Origin: Fimenecus sp963590415
Lineage (GTDB): Bacteria > Bacillota > Clostridia > Oscillospirales > Acutalibacteraceae
DNA: 64,000 nucleotides
Reading direction: 5' to 3'
Assembly (NCBI GenBank): GCA_963590415.1
Contig: CAVAPB010000011.1
Location: 11,016-75,015 of the forward strand
Shown: piece after piece, positions 16,094-24,497 of the stretch
Position numbering within the stretch: position 1 is the first letter of the stretch
Layout: every line of letters starts with the position of its first letter
Program-made: the position numbers and the translations under genes
Notes under the pieces: model-generated
The model's input: only the letters and a program-made list of their open reading frames with translations
Told to the model about the DNA's origin: nothing
Database searches by the model: none

Positions 16094-19000
16094 ATGAAAA
16101 GCCCACTTAACAAAAGATACCCGAGGGAGTTGAAACAGGACTTCGGAAAATATGCCGCAGTTTTCCTTTTCCTCGTGTTCTTTATCGGCGCAATGTCGGG
16201 ATTTTTTGTCTCGGACATAAGCGTTGCGGCAACATATTACGAGGGTCTCGAAAAATACAATATCGAGGACGGCCATATTGCATTCAACCTTGTGCCGAAC
16301 GATGAATTGCTTAATAAAATCGAGACCGACAACAACATAACCCTTTATAAAATGTTTTATAAGGACGAAACGGTCGCTCAGAACGACACCACGCTCCGTA
16401 TTTATGTTGACAGAGACACAATAAACACCGAATGCGTTATGGACGGTGCGATGCCGACAGCCGCAAACGAAATTGCCATTGACAGAATGTATGCGGTAAA
16501 CAACAACATTTCAATCGGCGACACAGTAACGGTTGACGGACAGGATTACACCGTAACGGGTTACAGCGCAGTTCCCGATTACAGCTGTCTTTTCGAGAGC
16601 AATGCAGATATGATGTTCGACGCGGTAAACTTCGGTGTCGGATTTGTGACAAACGAGGGATACGAAAAAATCAGAACTGCTCACGAAAAAATAAACTATG
16701 CGTGGAAGTATCTCACGCCCACAACGGACGATGTTGACGCAAAGAACCGTTCAGATGACATTACGGACAGCCTTGAGGACATATTGAAGCAGTACGACCA
16801 AGACCTTATCCAGGCGCAGGTTGACTCGCTTTACGCTCAGGCAAAGGACATTTCGGCAGGTCTCGGAGACGACTTTGAAAAGGCTTCAAAGGCAATAACA
16901 AACAAGGTTACTGCGGCGGCTGAGAAGGCGGCTGAAAACGCTGTCTCCTCCCTCTCCTCGGACGAGATGCTTGATGTTATCTCCTCGGCTTCGGGCAAGA
17001 GCAGAGATGAAATTGTAACCTCGGCGTTTAATTCGCTCGGTCTTACGGACGAACAGAAATATACGCTTGCGGCATATTCGGGCACACTCTCAAACGAAGA
17101 AATGCTCGGTGCGGCATTGAAGCTTTCGGGCAAGACCGAAAACGACCTTATGCCGATAGTTATGTCGGCAAGCGGTATGAGCGAGGACGAGTTGGGCACG
17201 GCTTTGATGAAGTATGCCGCTCAAAAGCAGGGCACTACCGTTGACGGGCTTATTGCAAAACAGCTCGGCACGACCGAAGAAAAATACAAGGCTATGACCG
17301 ACGCCTTTGAAGAGGCAAAGGATTTAACCGACGACCTTGACAAGACCTCGGCGGAGGCTCCGAAAATCAATTTTGACGAGCTTGAGAACGAAAAGGACTA
17401 CGAAAACAATATGGACTTTTCGCTTGACAAGATTTACTCGATAGTCGATAAAATAAGCGCTGCGGACATTTACGATATGAGCGGTATCAGGGCAACGCTC
17501 GACCGCCTCGACGCACTTACGAAAACAGAGATTGACGACAGCGGAATAATTACAGTTGAGGACTACAACCCGAGATTTTCAAACAAAGCCATCAACTTTA
17601 CCATTGAGGACACCGTAGGCGACAAGGCGAGCGCAACGCTTATGCTTTATATGATAATTGCGGTAATTGCGTTTATGTTCGCCGTTACCTCTTCGAACAC
17701 AATCTCAAAGGAAGCAAATGTTATCGGTACTCTGAGAGCTTCAGGCTACACAAAGGGCGAACTTATAAGGCACTATATGGCACTTCCGATAATTGTTACG
17801 CTCCTCGGCGCCGTTGTCGGCAACATTTTGGGCTACACGGTGTTTGAAAAGCTGTTTATCGGCGTTTACTATTCGAGTTATTCTCTCCCGACATACGAAA
17901 CGCTCCCGAGCGCACAGGCATTTTTTGACACGACCGTTATACCGCTTATTCTCGTAATCGTTATAAACCTTGCGGTAATCGGCAGGAAAATGCAGTTGAG
18001 CCCGCTCGCATTTCTCAGAGGCGAATTGAGCAGAAGCAAGAAAAAGCAGGCGGTAAGCCTTTCGGAAAAGCTTCCGTTCATTTCACGCTTCAGACTTCGC
18101 ATACTCTTCCAGAACATTCCGTCATATCTTACAATGTTTGTCGGAATTTTCCTCGGCGGCGTGCTTGCGGTGTTCGGACTGATGTTCGGTCCCCTGCTCT
18201 CCGACTACGGCAACCTTGTCAAAGAAACACAGATTTCTCAATACCAGTATGTGCTTGTCGATACGGTTGAAACGCAGAACGAACAGGCTGAAAAATACTG
18301 CGTGACCTCGCTTGACACGGTAAGCGAAAAGTTTATGACCGATGAGGTTATGATTTACGGAATTGAGGACGGCAGCAAGTATATCACAACGGAAATCCCG
18401 TCCGGACAGGTACTTATTTCAAACGGCTACGCCGCAAAATTCAAGCTGTCCGAGGGCGATGAAATAACGCTTAAAGATAAGTATTCGAGTAAGACCTATA
18501 CATTCACGGTCGGCGGAATTTACACCTACGACGCCGCAATTTCGATATTTATGCCGAGAGAGGATTATCTCACCGTCTTTGGCGAGGACAGCGATTATTT
18601 CACGGGATATTTCAGTAACGAAAAGCTCACGGACATTGACTCGGACGACATTGCGACGGTTATAACCGAAAAGGACCTTACCAAGATTGTCACGCAGATG
18701 CAGGTGTCAATGGGCGAGTTTATGAATGTGTTCAAGGGCCTCGGCGTTATAATATTTATGCTTGTTATCTACATTTTGACAAAGCAGATAATCGAGCGTA
18801 ACGCAAAATCAATTTCAATGACAAAGGTTTTGGGCTTCACGAACGGCGAGATAGCAAAGCTGTATATTGTAATAACCTCGCTTGTGGTAATCGGCTCGCT
18901 GCTTATTTCGATACCGCTTATCCATGTTGCGTTAAAGGCAATTTTTGAGGGCTACCTTTACACGCAGATGACCGGCTATATTCCGTATATAATTTCAAAC

Positions 19001-19120
19001 ACCTGCTATGTCAAGATGTTTGTTATGGGAATAGTCAGCTATGCGGTGGTTTCAATCGGTATGTTTATCAAGATAAAGAAGCTTCCCAAGGGCGAGGCTC
19101 TAAAAAACCAGAACTTATAA
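16094..19120 (+). CDS. FtsX-family ABC transporter permease, 1008 aa
   Basis: One N-terminal membrane segment (AAVFLFLVFFIGAMSGFFVS) is followed by a ~480-residue extracytoplasmic part, then three segments (LMLYMIIAVIAFMFAVTSS; IIVTLLGAVVGNILGYTVF; VIPLILVIVINLAVI), a second N-type segment (MFVGIFLGGVLAVFGLMFG), another extracytoplasmic domain and three last segments ending near residue 990. This is the duplicated ten-or-fewer-segment FtsX layout of large Gram-positive permeases. Residues ~215-430 form a long, Ala/Asp/Lys-rich helical insertion that may be a coiled stalk. It works with the ATPase just upstream. The substrate is unknown. A terminator follows at 19148-19184. Confidence 0.88.
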   Translation: MKSPLNKRYPRELKQDFGKYAAVFLFLVFFIGAMSGFFVSDISVAATYYEGLEKYNIEDGHIAFNLVPNDELLNKIETDNNITLYKMFYKDETVAQNDTTLRIYVDRDTINTECVMDGAMPTAANEIAIDRMYAVNNNISIGDTVTVDGQDYTVTGYSAVPDYSCLFESNADMMFDAVNFGVGFVTNEGYEKIRTAHEKINYAWKYLTPTTDDVDAKNRSDDITDSLEDILKQYDQDLIQAQVDSLYAQAKDISAGLGDDFEKASKAITNKVTAAAEKAAENAVSSLSSDEMLDVISSASGKSRDEIVTSAFNSLGLTDEQKYTLAAYSGTLSNEEMLGAALKLSGKTENDLMPIVMSASGMSEDELGTALMKYAAQKQGTTVDGLIAKQLGTTEEKYKAMTDAFEEAKDLTDDLDKTSAEAPKINFDELENEKDYENNMDFSLDKIYSIVDKISAADIYDMSGIRATLDRLDALTKTEIDDSGIITVEDYNPRFSNKAINFTIEDTVGDKASATLMLYMIIAVIAFMFAVTSSNTISKEANVIGTLRASGYTKGELIRHYMALPIIVTLLGAVVGNILGYTVFEKLFIGVYYSSYSLPTYETLPSAQAFFDTTVIPLILVIVINLAVIGRKMQLSPLAFLRGELSRSKKKQAVSLSEKLPFISRFRLRILFQNIPSYLTMFVGIFLGGVLAVFGLMFGPLLSDYGNLVKETQISQYQYVLVDTVETQNEQAEKYCVTSLDTVSEKFMTDEVMIYGIEDGSKYITTEIPSGQVLISNGYAAKFKLSEGDEITLKDKYSSKTYTFTVGGIYTYDAAISIFMPREDYLTVFGEDSDYFTGYFSNEKLTDIDSDDIATVITEKDLTKIVTQMQVSMGEFMNVFKGLGVIIFMLVIYILTKQIIERNAKSISMTKVLGFTNGEIAKLYIVITSLVVIGSLLISIPLIHVALKAIFEGYLYTQMTGYIPYIISNTCYVKMFVMGIVSYAVVSIGMFIKIKKLPKGEALKNQNL

Positions 19121-19147
19121 TAATTCCTTATAACTCCTTTCCTAATG

Positions 19148-19184
19148 AAATATGCACAGCTTTAGCGCTGTGCATATTTTTTAT
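19148..19184 (+). terminator. Terminator of the ABC transporter operon
   Basis: Arms AAATATGCACAGC/GCTGTGCATATTT around a six-base loop, followed by TTTT. Confidence 0.85.
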
Positions 19185-19212
19185 TGAAAAAAATTATGAA
19201 TTGTACTAAAAT
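19184..19212 (+). promoter_or_regulatory. Sigma-A promoter of the LUD-domain gene
   Basis: TTGAAA (19184-19189) and TAAAAT (19207-19212), 17-base spacer, 34 bases before the ATG. Confidence 0.6.
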
Positions 19213-19245
19213 ATAGAAATAAAACAGACAAACGGAGTTGATTAT

Positions 19246-19875
19246 ATGAACGCAAACGAATTCAAAAGAAACGAACTGCTCGCACAGACGGTAATCAATG
19301 GCTTGCAGTCAAGAAATATGACGGGATACTATGCCGACTCCAAGGAAAAGGCAAAGGAGCTTGCGCTCTCGCTTATGCCCGACGGCTGTTCGGTATCTCA
19401 CGGCGGTTCGTGCTCCATTGAGGAAATAGGTCTTATCGACGAGCTCAAAAGCGGAAAATATCATTATATCGACCGTAACACAGCCCCCGACAGACACAAG
19501 GCGGAGCTTGAAGCGTATGACTGCGATGTGTTCCTCGGCAGTACAAACGCCATAACCGAGGACGGCATACTTGTCAATATCGACGGCAACTCAAACAGGG
19601 TTTCGGCTTATGCTTACGGTCCTAAAAAGGTTGTGCTTATCGTCGGAATGAACAAGGTCGCAAAAGATGTTGACGCCGCTCTTAAAAGGGCAAGAAACAT
19701 TGCCGCACCGATAAACACACAGCGTTTCGGGCTCAATACCCCCTGCTCCAAAACGGGCTCGTGCCTTAATTGCAAATCGCCCGACACAATCTGCTGTCAG
19801 TTTTTGATAACAAGATATTCCCGCCACAAGGACCGTATTCATGTTATTTTGGTAAACGACAAGCTCGGATATTAA
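19246..19875 (+). CDS. LUD-domain protein (lactate-utilisation LutC/YkgG type)
   Basis: A 209-aa single-domain protein of the LUD (DUF162) family: N-terminal AKELALSLMPDGCSVSHGGSCSI-like substrate loop (GCSVSHGGSCSIEEIGL), DVFLGSTNAITEDGILVNID and PKKVVLIVGMNKVAKDVDAAL are typical. In LutABC and related systems such proteins take part in lactate oxidation, but many stand-alone copies have no assigned reaction. The C-terminus has a Cys cluster (PCSKTGSCLNCKSPDTICC) that could bind metal or an iron-sulfur cluster. The lutA/lutB partners are not next to it. It ends in a convergent region holding the repeat at 19961-20071. Confidence 0.85.
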   Translation: MNANEFKRNELLAQTVINGLQSRNMTGYYADSKEKAKELALSLMPDGCSVSHGGSCSIEEIGLIDELKSGKYHYIDRNTAPDRHKAELEAYDCDVFLGSTNAITEDGILVNIDGNSNRVSAYAYGPKKVVLIVGMNKVAKDVDAALKRARNIAAPINTQRFGLNTPCSKTGSCLNCKSPDTICCQFLITRYSRHKDRIHVILVNDKLGY

Positions 19876-19960
19876 ATCATTTACAACAGAAAATTCCATA
19901 AAAAAGCGGACGGAAGGCTGAGAGTTCATAAGGAAGTATTGGTTTCTCGCATAAAAAAAT

Positions 19961-20071
19961 TTTTACAGCTACGAAACTGCAACGCACTTCAAAATGATAT
20001 ATTTTTGATACAAGAAAAGGCAAACCCCACAGATAATGCTGACGCATATCTGTGGGGTTTAACGCATTATT
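19961..20071. repeat. Dispersed intergenic repeat, copy A (second copy at 62275-62382)
   Basis: The segment starts TTTTACAGCT and ends with a long hairpin (arms AAACCCCACAGATA/TATCTGTGGGGTTT) followed by AACGCAT. The copy at 62275-62382 has the same start, the same hairpin with compensating changes (C for T in one arm and G for A in the other) and the same AACGCATAAT-type end, with a more variable middle. Both copies lie between convergent genes. Confidence 0.7.
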
Positions 20072-20128
20072 GTGCAAAAAGATGTTATTTTGAAGCAAAA
20101 CTGCCTTATTAACTCTCAGCCTTGTTTT

Positions 20129-20605
20129 TTATTTGCCGTTATGGAATAGATAATCATCCTGCCACCTTAAAGGATTATCTGCAATATATTGCCACTTTAT
20201 CTGAAAGTCGTGCTCATCACGGATTACATGGTCATAAAAACCTTTTTGCCAAATCGATACACCGAGCCGCTTGGTTATTGAGCCCTTGAATTGCTTAATT
20301 ATACGATATATCGTAGGGGCGAACTGCGTTCGCCCGCCATAAGTATCTATCCGTATAAGCAAATGAATGTGGTTTGGCATAATCACATAATTATCGACTG
20401 TAACATTTTCATATATCTCGCTTATCTTCTTGATTTCGTTCTCAACAACATTCCCTATTTTTGACGGGCGAACACAGTTCGCCCCTACGGGTATGTACGA
20501 CAAAATAGGCTTGCGGTTTTTAACGCAAACGGTTATAAAATAGGCGCCGTTTTGTGAATAATCATAATCCTTTAATCTGTTCGGTTTTCTTGTGCGGCAA
20601 TTCAT
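20129..20605 (-). CDS. REP-associated tyrosine transposase (Y1, RAYT)
   Basis: The 158-aa protein has the Y1/IS200-like fold: RLKDYDYSQNGAYFITVCVK, then VDNYVIMPNHIHLLIRID with the His-x-His metal site, and a late WQKGFYDHVIRDEHDFQIKW with the catalytic Tyr region; the closing YIADNPLRWQ is typical of RAYTs. These enzymes cut single-stranded DNA at REP hairpins. Its ATG overlaps the pcrA stop codon by four bases (ATGA), so it may be translated from the pcrA transcript. Two inverted copies of a palindromic unit are inside the gene, in frame (20313-20338, 20463-20488). Confidence 0.88.
   Translation of the reverse strand: MNCRTRKPNRLKDYDYSQNGAYFITVCVKNRKPILSYIPVGANCVRPSKIGNVVENEIKKISEIYENVTVDNYVIMPNHIHLLIRIDTYGGRTQFAPTIYRIIKQFKGSITKRLGVSIWQKGFYDHVIRDEHDFQIKWQYIADNPLRWQDDYLFHNGK
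20313..20488. repeat. Two inverted REP-like units inside the transposase gene
   Basis: 20313-20338 starts GTAGGGGCGAACTG and contains the hairpin GGGCGAAC/GTTCGCCC with a three-base loop. 20463-20488 is the same unit in reverse orientation, with the same hairpin; 24 of 26 bases match. They are translated as GGRTQFAPT and VGANCVRPS, linking outer-loop insertions of the protein to the repeat family. Confidence 0.8.
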
Positions 20606-23028
20606 ATTTTCTTCAAATTAGCCATTTTTGCCATAAGCTTCTTTGTGCCGACCTTTTGGAAGGCTATTTCCAAGAGCATATCGTTGCCCATGGGGGTTGC
20701 TCTTGACACTACGCCGTCGCCGAAAACCCTGTGGCTTACCGAATCGCCCGGCTTGAAATTAAGAGCAGCCGACGAGCCCGAAGCGCTCTTTCCCGCTCCC
20801 GAAAAGCCTCTGTTTACCGCCGTGTTCGGCTTTGAATACGAGCTGTGCTGTACTGTATGCGAAGCCGCAGAGGATTTCTCCCTTGCGGTACTGCCGGAGC
20901 CGAAGCCCGAAAATGACGAATGACCGAAAAACGGATTGTCCGAAGTGCGCTCAAGTAAATTGTTCGGAATTTCATCCAAAAATCTTGACGGTCTGTTATA
21001 GTTTGTCGAACCGTACATCATTCTCTGTTTGGCGTCGGTAAGATACAGCTTTTCCTTTGCCCTTGTAATTCCGACATAGCAAAGGCGGCGTTCCTCCTCC
21101 GTTTCGACCTCGGAGAACATACTCTGTCTGCCCGGGAAAACGCCCTCTTCCATTCCCGGCATAAACACCACGGGGAATTCAAGACCCTTCGCCGAATGGA
21201 GCGTCATAAGCACAACTGCGTCGGCGTCCTGATTGTAATTATCAATATCGGTCATCAACGCAACCTCTTCAAGGAAGTCACCGAGCGTTTTTTCGGGGTC
21301 CTCCTCAAAGTATCTTGCAAGGTTTGCGCCCAACTGATTGAGGTTTTCCATTCTGTCGTCGTACTTTAACGGGTCGTCCTTAAGCGAACGGGCGTATCCC
21401 GTCCTGTCAAGCACTTCGGCAAGCAACTCCGACGGCGGAATCTCCTCAAGCCTTGATATGAAAGAGTCTATCATATCTGTAAAGTCTTTGAGCTTTACAG
21501 AACTTCGCTTCAATAATTCGTAATTATCGGCGGTTTTGAACACCTCGTAAAGCGGTACGCCGAGCGTATCTGCAATCTGTGAGGCGTTGTTTACCGTGGT
21601 TTCGCCTATTCCCCTTTTCGGGGTGTTGATTATACGCATAAGCCTTACCTTATCGGAGGTGTTGTTGATAACATTGAGGTAAGCCATAGCGTCCTTGATT
21701 TCCATTCGGTCATAGAACTTGTGTCCGCCGATTATCCTGTACGGGATTGAGTTACGCATAAGCTCCTGCTCTATGGGGCTCGACATAGCGTTCATTCGGT
21801 ACAAAATCGCAAAGTCGCTCAATTTATGCTTTCTGCCCCTGTCGTACTCCTCGGAAATCTTTTTTACTATGTATTTCGCCTCTGCCGTCTCGTCGTTTAC
21901 GGTGCGGCACTCCACCTTTTCGCCCGCTCCGTTTGCCGTCCAGAGGTTCTTGCCCTTTCGTTCGCTGTTGTTTGAGATTACCGCATTTGCGGCGTCAAGT
22001 ATATTCTGCGTTGAGCGGTAATTCTGCTCAAGTCTTATGACAACGGCGTCGGAATATCTGTTCTCAAATTGTAAAATGTTTTCAATCGTAGCTCCTCTGA
22101 AACGGTAAATACTCTGGTCGTCATCGCCGACAACGCAGATGTTTTTATATCCGTCCGCAAGCATTGAAGTTAGCTTGTACTGTGCGAAGTTCGTGTCCTG
22201 ATACTCGTCAACCATAATATGACGGAATCTTCTCTGATAGTATTCAAGCACCTCGGGGCAAGTCTCAAAGAGCTTTATGGTGTTGACGATAATATCGTCA
22301 AAGTCCATTGCGTCGGCTTCACGGAGCATTTGCTCATACTTTTTATACACCTGACCGATTTTTTCAAGCCTTATATCGCCCGAATTGTCGTTTATAAACT
22401 GCTCGGGAGTAATGAGCTGGTCCTTTGCGCGGCTTATCTCGTTGAGTATCGACTTATGCGGCAGGAATTTATCGTCAATGTCAAGAAGCCTCTGACATTC
22501 CTTGATAATGCGCTTGCTGTCGTCTGTGTCATAGATGGTAAAATGGCTCGAAAAGCCTATTTTATCGCCGTCTCGCCTTAAAATACGCACGCAGGACGAG
22601 TGGAAGGTGCTTGCCCATATGTCAAGAGCCGCTTCGCCGAGAATGAGCGAAAGACGCTCCTTCAATTCGTTCGCCGCCTTGTTGGTAAAGGTAATGGCAA
22701 GTATCTGCCAAGGCTGTACGGCGTTCACGCTCAAAAGGTCCTTTATATCCTCATAAACGGTTTTGTCGCCGTCGAGATAGCGGCGCATCTTCTCCGCATC
22801 GCCGTCGTCGGGCGTTCTTTCAAGCCAGGTTGAATTGTATGCGTCGCCGTATTTAATGAGGTTTGCAATCCTGTTTATGACAACCGTAGTCTTGCCCGAG
22901 CCTGCGCCCGCAAGAATTAAAAGCGGTCCTTTCGTGTTAAAGACCGCTTTCTTCTGCATATCGTTCATTCGCTTAAATTCGTTTTCGATTATCTGTTTTC
23001 TTAAAGTTAAAATTTCGCTTTTATCCAT
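20602..23028 (-). CDS. pcrA: ATP-dependent DNA helicase PcrA (UvrD/Rep family)
   Basis: A 808-aa superfamily 1A helicase, 3'-5', for repair and replication-fork rescue. Seen motifs: LAGAGSGKTTVVINRIANL (I), AITFTNKAANELKERL (Ia), VDEYQDTNFAQYKL (II), GDDDQSIYRFRGA (III), LEQNYRSTQNIL (IV), LMTLHSAKGLEFPVVFMPG (V) and RRLCYVGITRAKEKLYL (VI). Residues ~670-745 form a Ser/Gly-rich linker longer than usual, and the end (FKPGDSVSHRVFGDGVV) is the Tudor-like RNA-polymerase-binding domain typical of Gram-positive PcrA. It is the third gene of a reverse-strand operon after the DivIVA-like and fumarase-beta genes (13-base gap). Confidence 0.95.
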   Translation of the reverse strand: MDKSEILTLRKQIIENEFKRMNDMQKKAVFNTKGPLLILAGAGSGKTTVVINRIANLIKYGDAYNSTWLERTPDDGDAEKMRRYLDGDKTVYEDIKDLLSVNAVQPWQILAITFTNKAANELKERLSLILGEAALDIWASTFHSSCVRILRRDGDKIGFSSHFTIYDTDDSKRIIKECQRLLDIDDKFLPHKSILNEISRAKDQLITPEQFINDNSGDIRLEKIGQVYKKYEQMLREADAMDFDDIIVNTIKLFETCPEVLEYYQRRFRHIMVDEYQDTNFAQYKLTSMLADGYKNICVVGDDDQSIYRFRGATIENILQFENRYSDAVVIRLEQNYRSTQNILDAANAVISNNSERKGKNLWTANGAGEKVECRTVNDETAEAKYIVKKISEEYDRGRKHKLSDFAILYRMNAMSSPIEQELMRNSIPYRIIGGHKFYDRMEIKDAMAYLNVINNTSDKVRLMRIINTPKRGIGETTVNNASQIADTLGVPLYEVFKTADNYELLKRSSVKLKDFTDMIDSFISRLEEIPPSELLAEVLDRTGYARSLKDDPLKYDDRMENLNQLGANLARYFEEDPEKTLGDFLEEVALMTDIDNYNQDADAVVLMTLHSAKGLEFPVVFMPGMEEGVFPGRQSMFSEVETEEERRLCYVGITRAKEKLYLTDAKQRMMYGSTNYNRPSRFLDEIPNNLLERTSDNPFFGHSSFSGFGSGSTAREKSSAASHTVQHSSYSKPNTAVNRGFSGAGKSASGSSAALNFKPGDSVSHRVFGDGVVSRATPMGNDMLLEIAFQKVGTKKLMAKMANLKKI

Positions 23029-23041
23029 TAAAATTCTCCGA

Positions 23042-23572
23042 TTATTTTATGAAAAGATTTCCGCCGTGTGCGTCAATGGCAACCGTGAGCGGAAAAGAAT
23101 TAAACTCCAATTTTTTGACCGATTCGCAGCCCAAATCGTCAAACGCAATTACCTCGCACGAAGAAATACACTTTGAGGCAAGCGCACCCGCACCGCCTAT
23201 CGCACAGAAATACACTGCGCCGTTGCGCACGATTGCGTCGCACACCTCTTTTGAACGGGGACCCTTGCCGACCATAGCCGCAAGCCCCATATCAAGCATT
23301 TTCGGTGCGTAAACATCCATTCTTGACGAAGTTGTGGGCCCGCACGAGCCGATTGCAAGCCCCTGCGGTGTGGGAGTGGGCCCCGCATAGTAGACGGTGG
23401 CTCCGTTTATCTCATAAGGCGTTTTTTCGCCGTTTTCAAGAAGGGAGAATATACGCTTATGTGCGGCGTCACGGGAGGTGTAGACGGTTCCGCTCAAATA
23501 CACGGTGTCGCCCGCTTTAAGATACTGTGCCGCATTTTTGATTTCGCTTGTGTTGATACTGTACTCGCTCAC
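23042..23572 (-). CDS. Fe-S hydro-lyase beta subunit (fumarase class I C-terminal type)
   Basis: The 176-aa protein is the beta chain of heterodimeric class I fumarate/tartrate hydratases: AGDTVYLSGTVYTSRDAAHKR, GPTPTPQGLAIGSCGPTTSSRMD and KGPRSKEVCDAIV are family landmarks. The alpha chain, which carries the 4Fe-4S cluster ligands, is not next to it nor elsewhere in the window. It is two bases from the upstream DivIVA-like gene, so co-transcribed with a cell-shape-type protein and pcrA. It should need an alpha partner encoded elsewhere to hydrate fumarate to malate. Confidence 0.88.
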   Translation of the reverse strand: MSEYSINTSEIKNAAQYLKAGDTVYLSGTVYTSRDAAHKRIFSLLENGEKTPYEINGATVYYAGPTPTPQGLAIGSCGPTTSSRMDVYAPKMLDMGLAAMVGKGPRSKEVCDAIVRNGAVYFCAIGGAGALASKCISSCEVIAFDDLGCESVKKLEFNSFPLTVAIDAHGGNLFIK

Positions 23573-23574
23573 TT

Positions 23575-24351
23575 TTAACCCTCTTTTGTGTCAGGCTTGA
23601 TGTTCAAATCCTCGTGGAATTCGGTGTGAGGCGGATACTGAATGTATGTAAGTCCGCTTCCGTCGTTTGTTTCAAGCACGCCCGTAGCGTCGTCGTCAAT
23701 TTCGAACGAAACTGAGAGGTCGGGTTCAAACACCGCGTCCTGCCTTATTGCGAGATTCTTTGCCGCAGCAGCCATACGCTGAGCGAGAACGGAAATGTTG
23801 GCGTGGAGCTCGTCAACCGACTTTGTAAAGATTGCGGAAATTTTATCGACCTCCGAAGAGAGCCTTGAAATTTCGCTTGCCTGCTTTGAAATATCCTCGG
23901 AAATGGTCTTTGAAGCGGTGTGCGCCTTTTCGTTGGCAGCCGCAACAATGTTTTCCGAATATTTTCTCGCGTCAAGGAAAGCCGCTCCAAGACGAGCCTG
24001 AGCCGCTTCAATTTCCTTATTATTCCTCTCAATAACCGACTTTGCCTTTGAATACTCCTCGGAAACTGCCGAGAGCTCCTCGACCTTTGAAGCGATTTCG
24101 GTATTTTTCTCTTGGAGTGCTTCAATCTTTTCCGTCTTTTCGGAAATTTCCTTTTTAAGCTCTTCAAGCTGTGCGCAATCGTCAGTGAGCTCGACTACCT
24201 TTGAGTTAAGCTCGCCGATTTTTTCATCCTTTTTCTCGACATCCGATTTGAGAGCCTCAATTTCCTTTTTAAGCTCTTCGACATAGGAAATAACATCCTC
24301 TTTTTTGAAGCCGCCGAAAACGCTTGTTCTCATAATTTTTTCTGAGTCCAT
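23575..24351 (-). CDS. DivIVA-like coiled-coil protein
   Basis: The 258-aa protein begins with a short globular motif (RTSVFGGFKKEDVISYVEEL) like the membrane-binding head of DivIVA/GpsB proteins, followed by about 190 residues of nearly pure heptad coiled coil (KKEIEALKSDVEKKDEKIGE onward, with a DARKYSENIVAAANEKA segment also seen in DivIVA proteins). The last 50 residues are acidic and unstructured. No membrane segment. DivIVA-type proteins gather at curved membrane, cell poles or division sites. First gene of the operon that includes fumarase beta and pcrA. Confidence 0.7.
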   Translation of the reverse strand: MDSEKIMRTSVFGGFKKEDVISYVEELKKEIEALKSDVEKKDEKIGELNSKVVELTDDCAQLEELKKEISEKTEKIEALQEKNTEIASKVEELSAVSEEYSKAKSVIERNNKEIEAAQARLGAAFLDARKYSENIVAAANEKAHTASKTISEDISKQASEISRLSSEVDKISAIFTKSVDELHANISVLAQRMAAAAKNLAIRQDAVFEPDLSVSFEIDDDATGVLETNDGSGLTYIQYPPHTEFHEDLNIKPDTKEG

Positions 24352-24390
24352 ACAAACACCCCTACGGATAAATTCTGATTATTCTTATCT

Positions 24391-24419
24391 ATTTTAACAG
24401 ATTTCTGAACCAAAAACAA
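24391..24419 (-). promoter_or_regulatory. Sigma-A promoter of the DivIVA-like/fum-beta/pcrA operon
   Basis: Reverse-strand TTGTTT (24414-24419) and TAAAAT (24391-24396), 17-base spacer, 40 bases ahead of the start codon. Confidence 0.6.
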
Positions 24420-24446
24420 CCTTAATGTGGATAATTGTCAAATAAA

Positions 24447-24475
24447 TTGATTTTGATTTTTCTTTGTGCTAAAAT
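24447..24475 (+). promoter_or_regulatory. Sigma-A promoter of the alpha/beta hydrolase gene
   Basis: TTGATT (24447-24452) and TAAAAT (24470-24475), 17-base spacer, followed by AAAGGAG. Confidence 0.6.
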
Positions 24476-24497
24476 AAGGTCAAAAGGAGTGAACATT

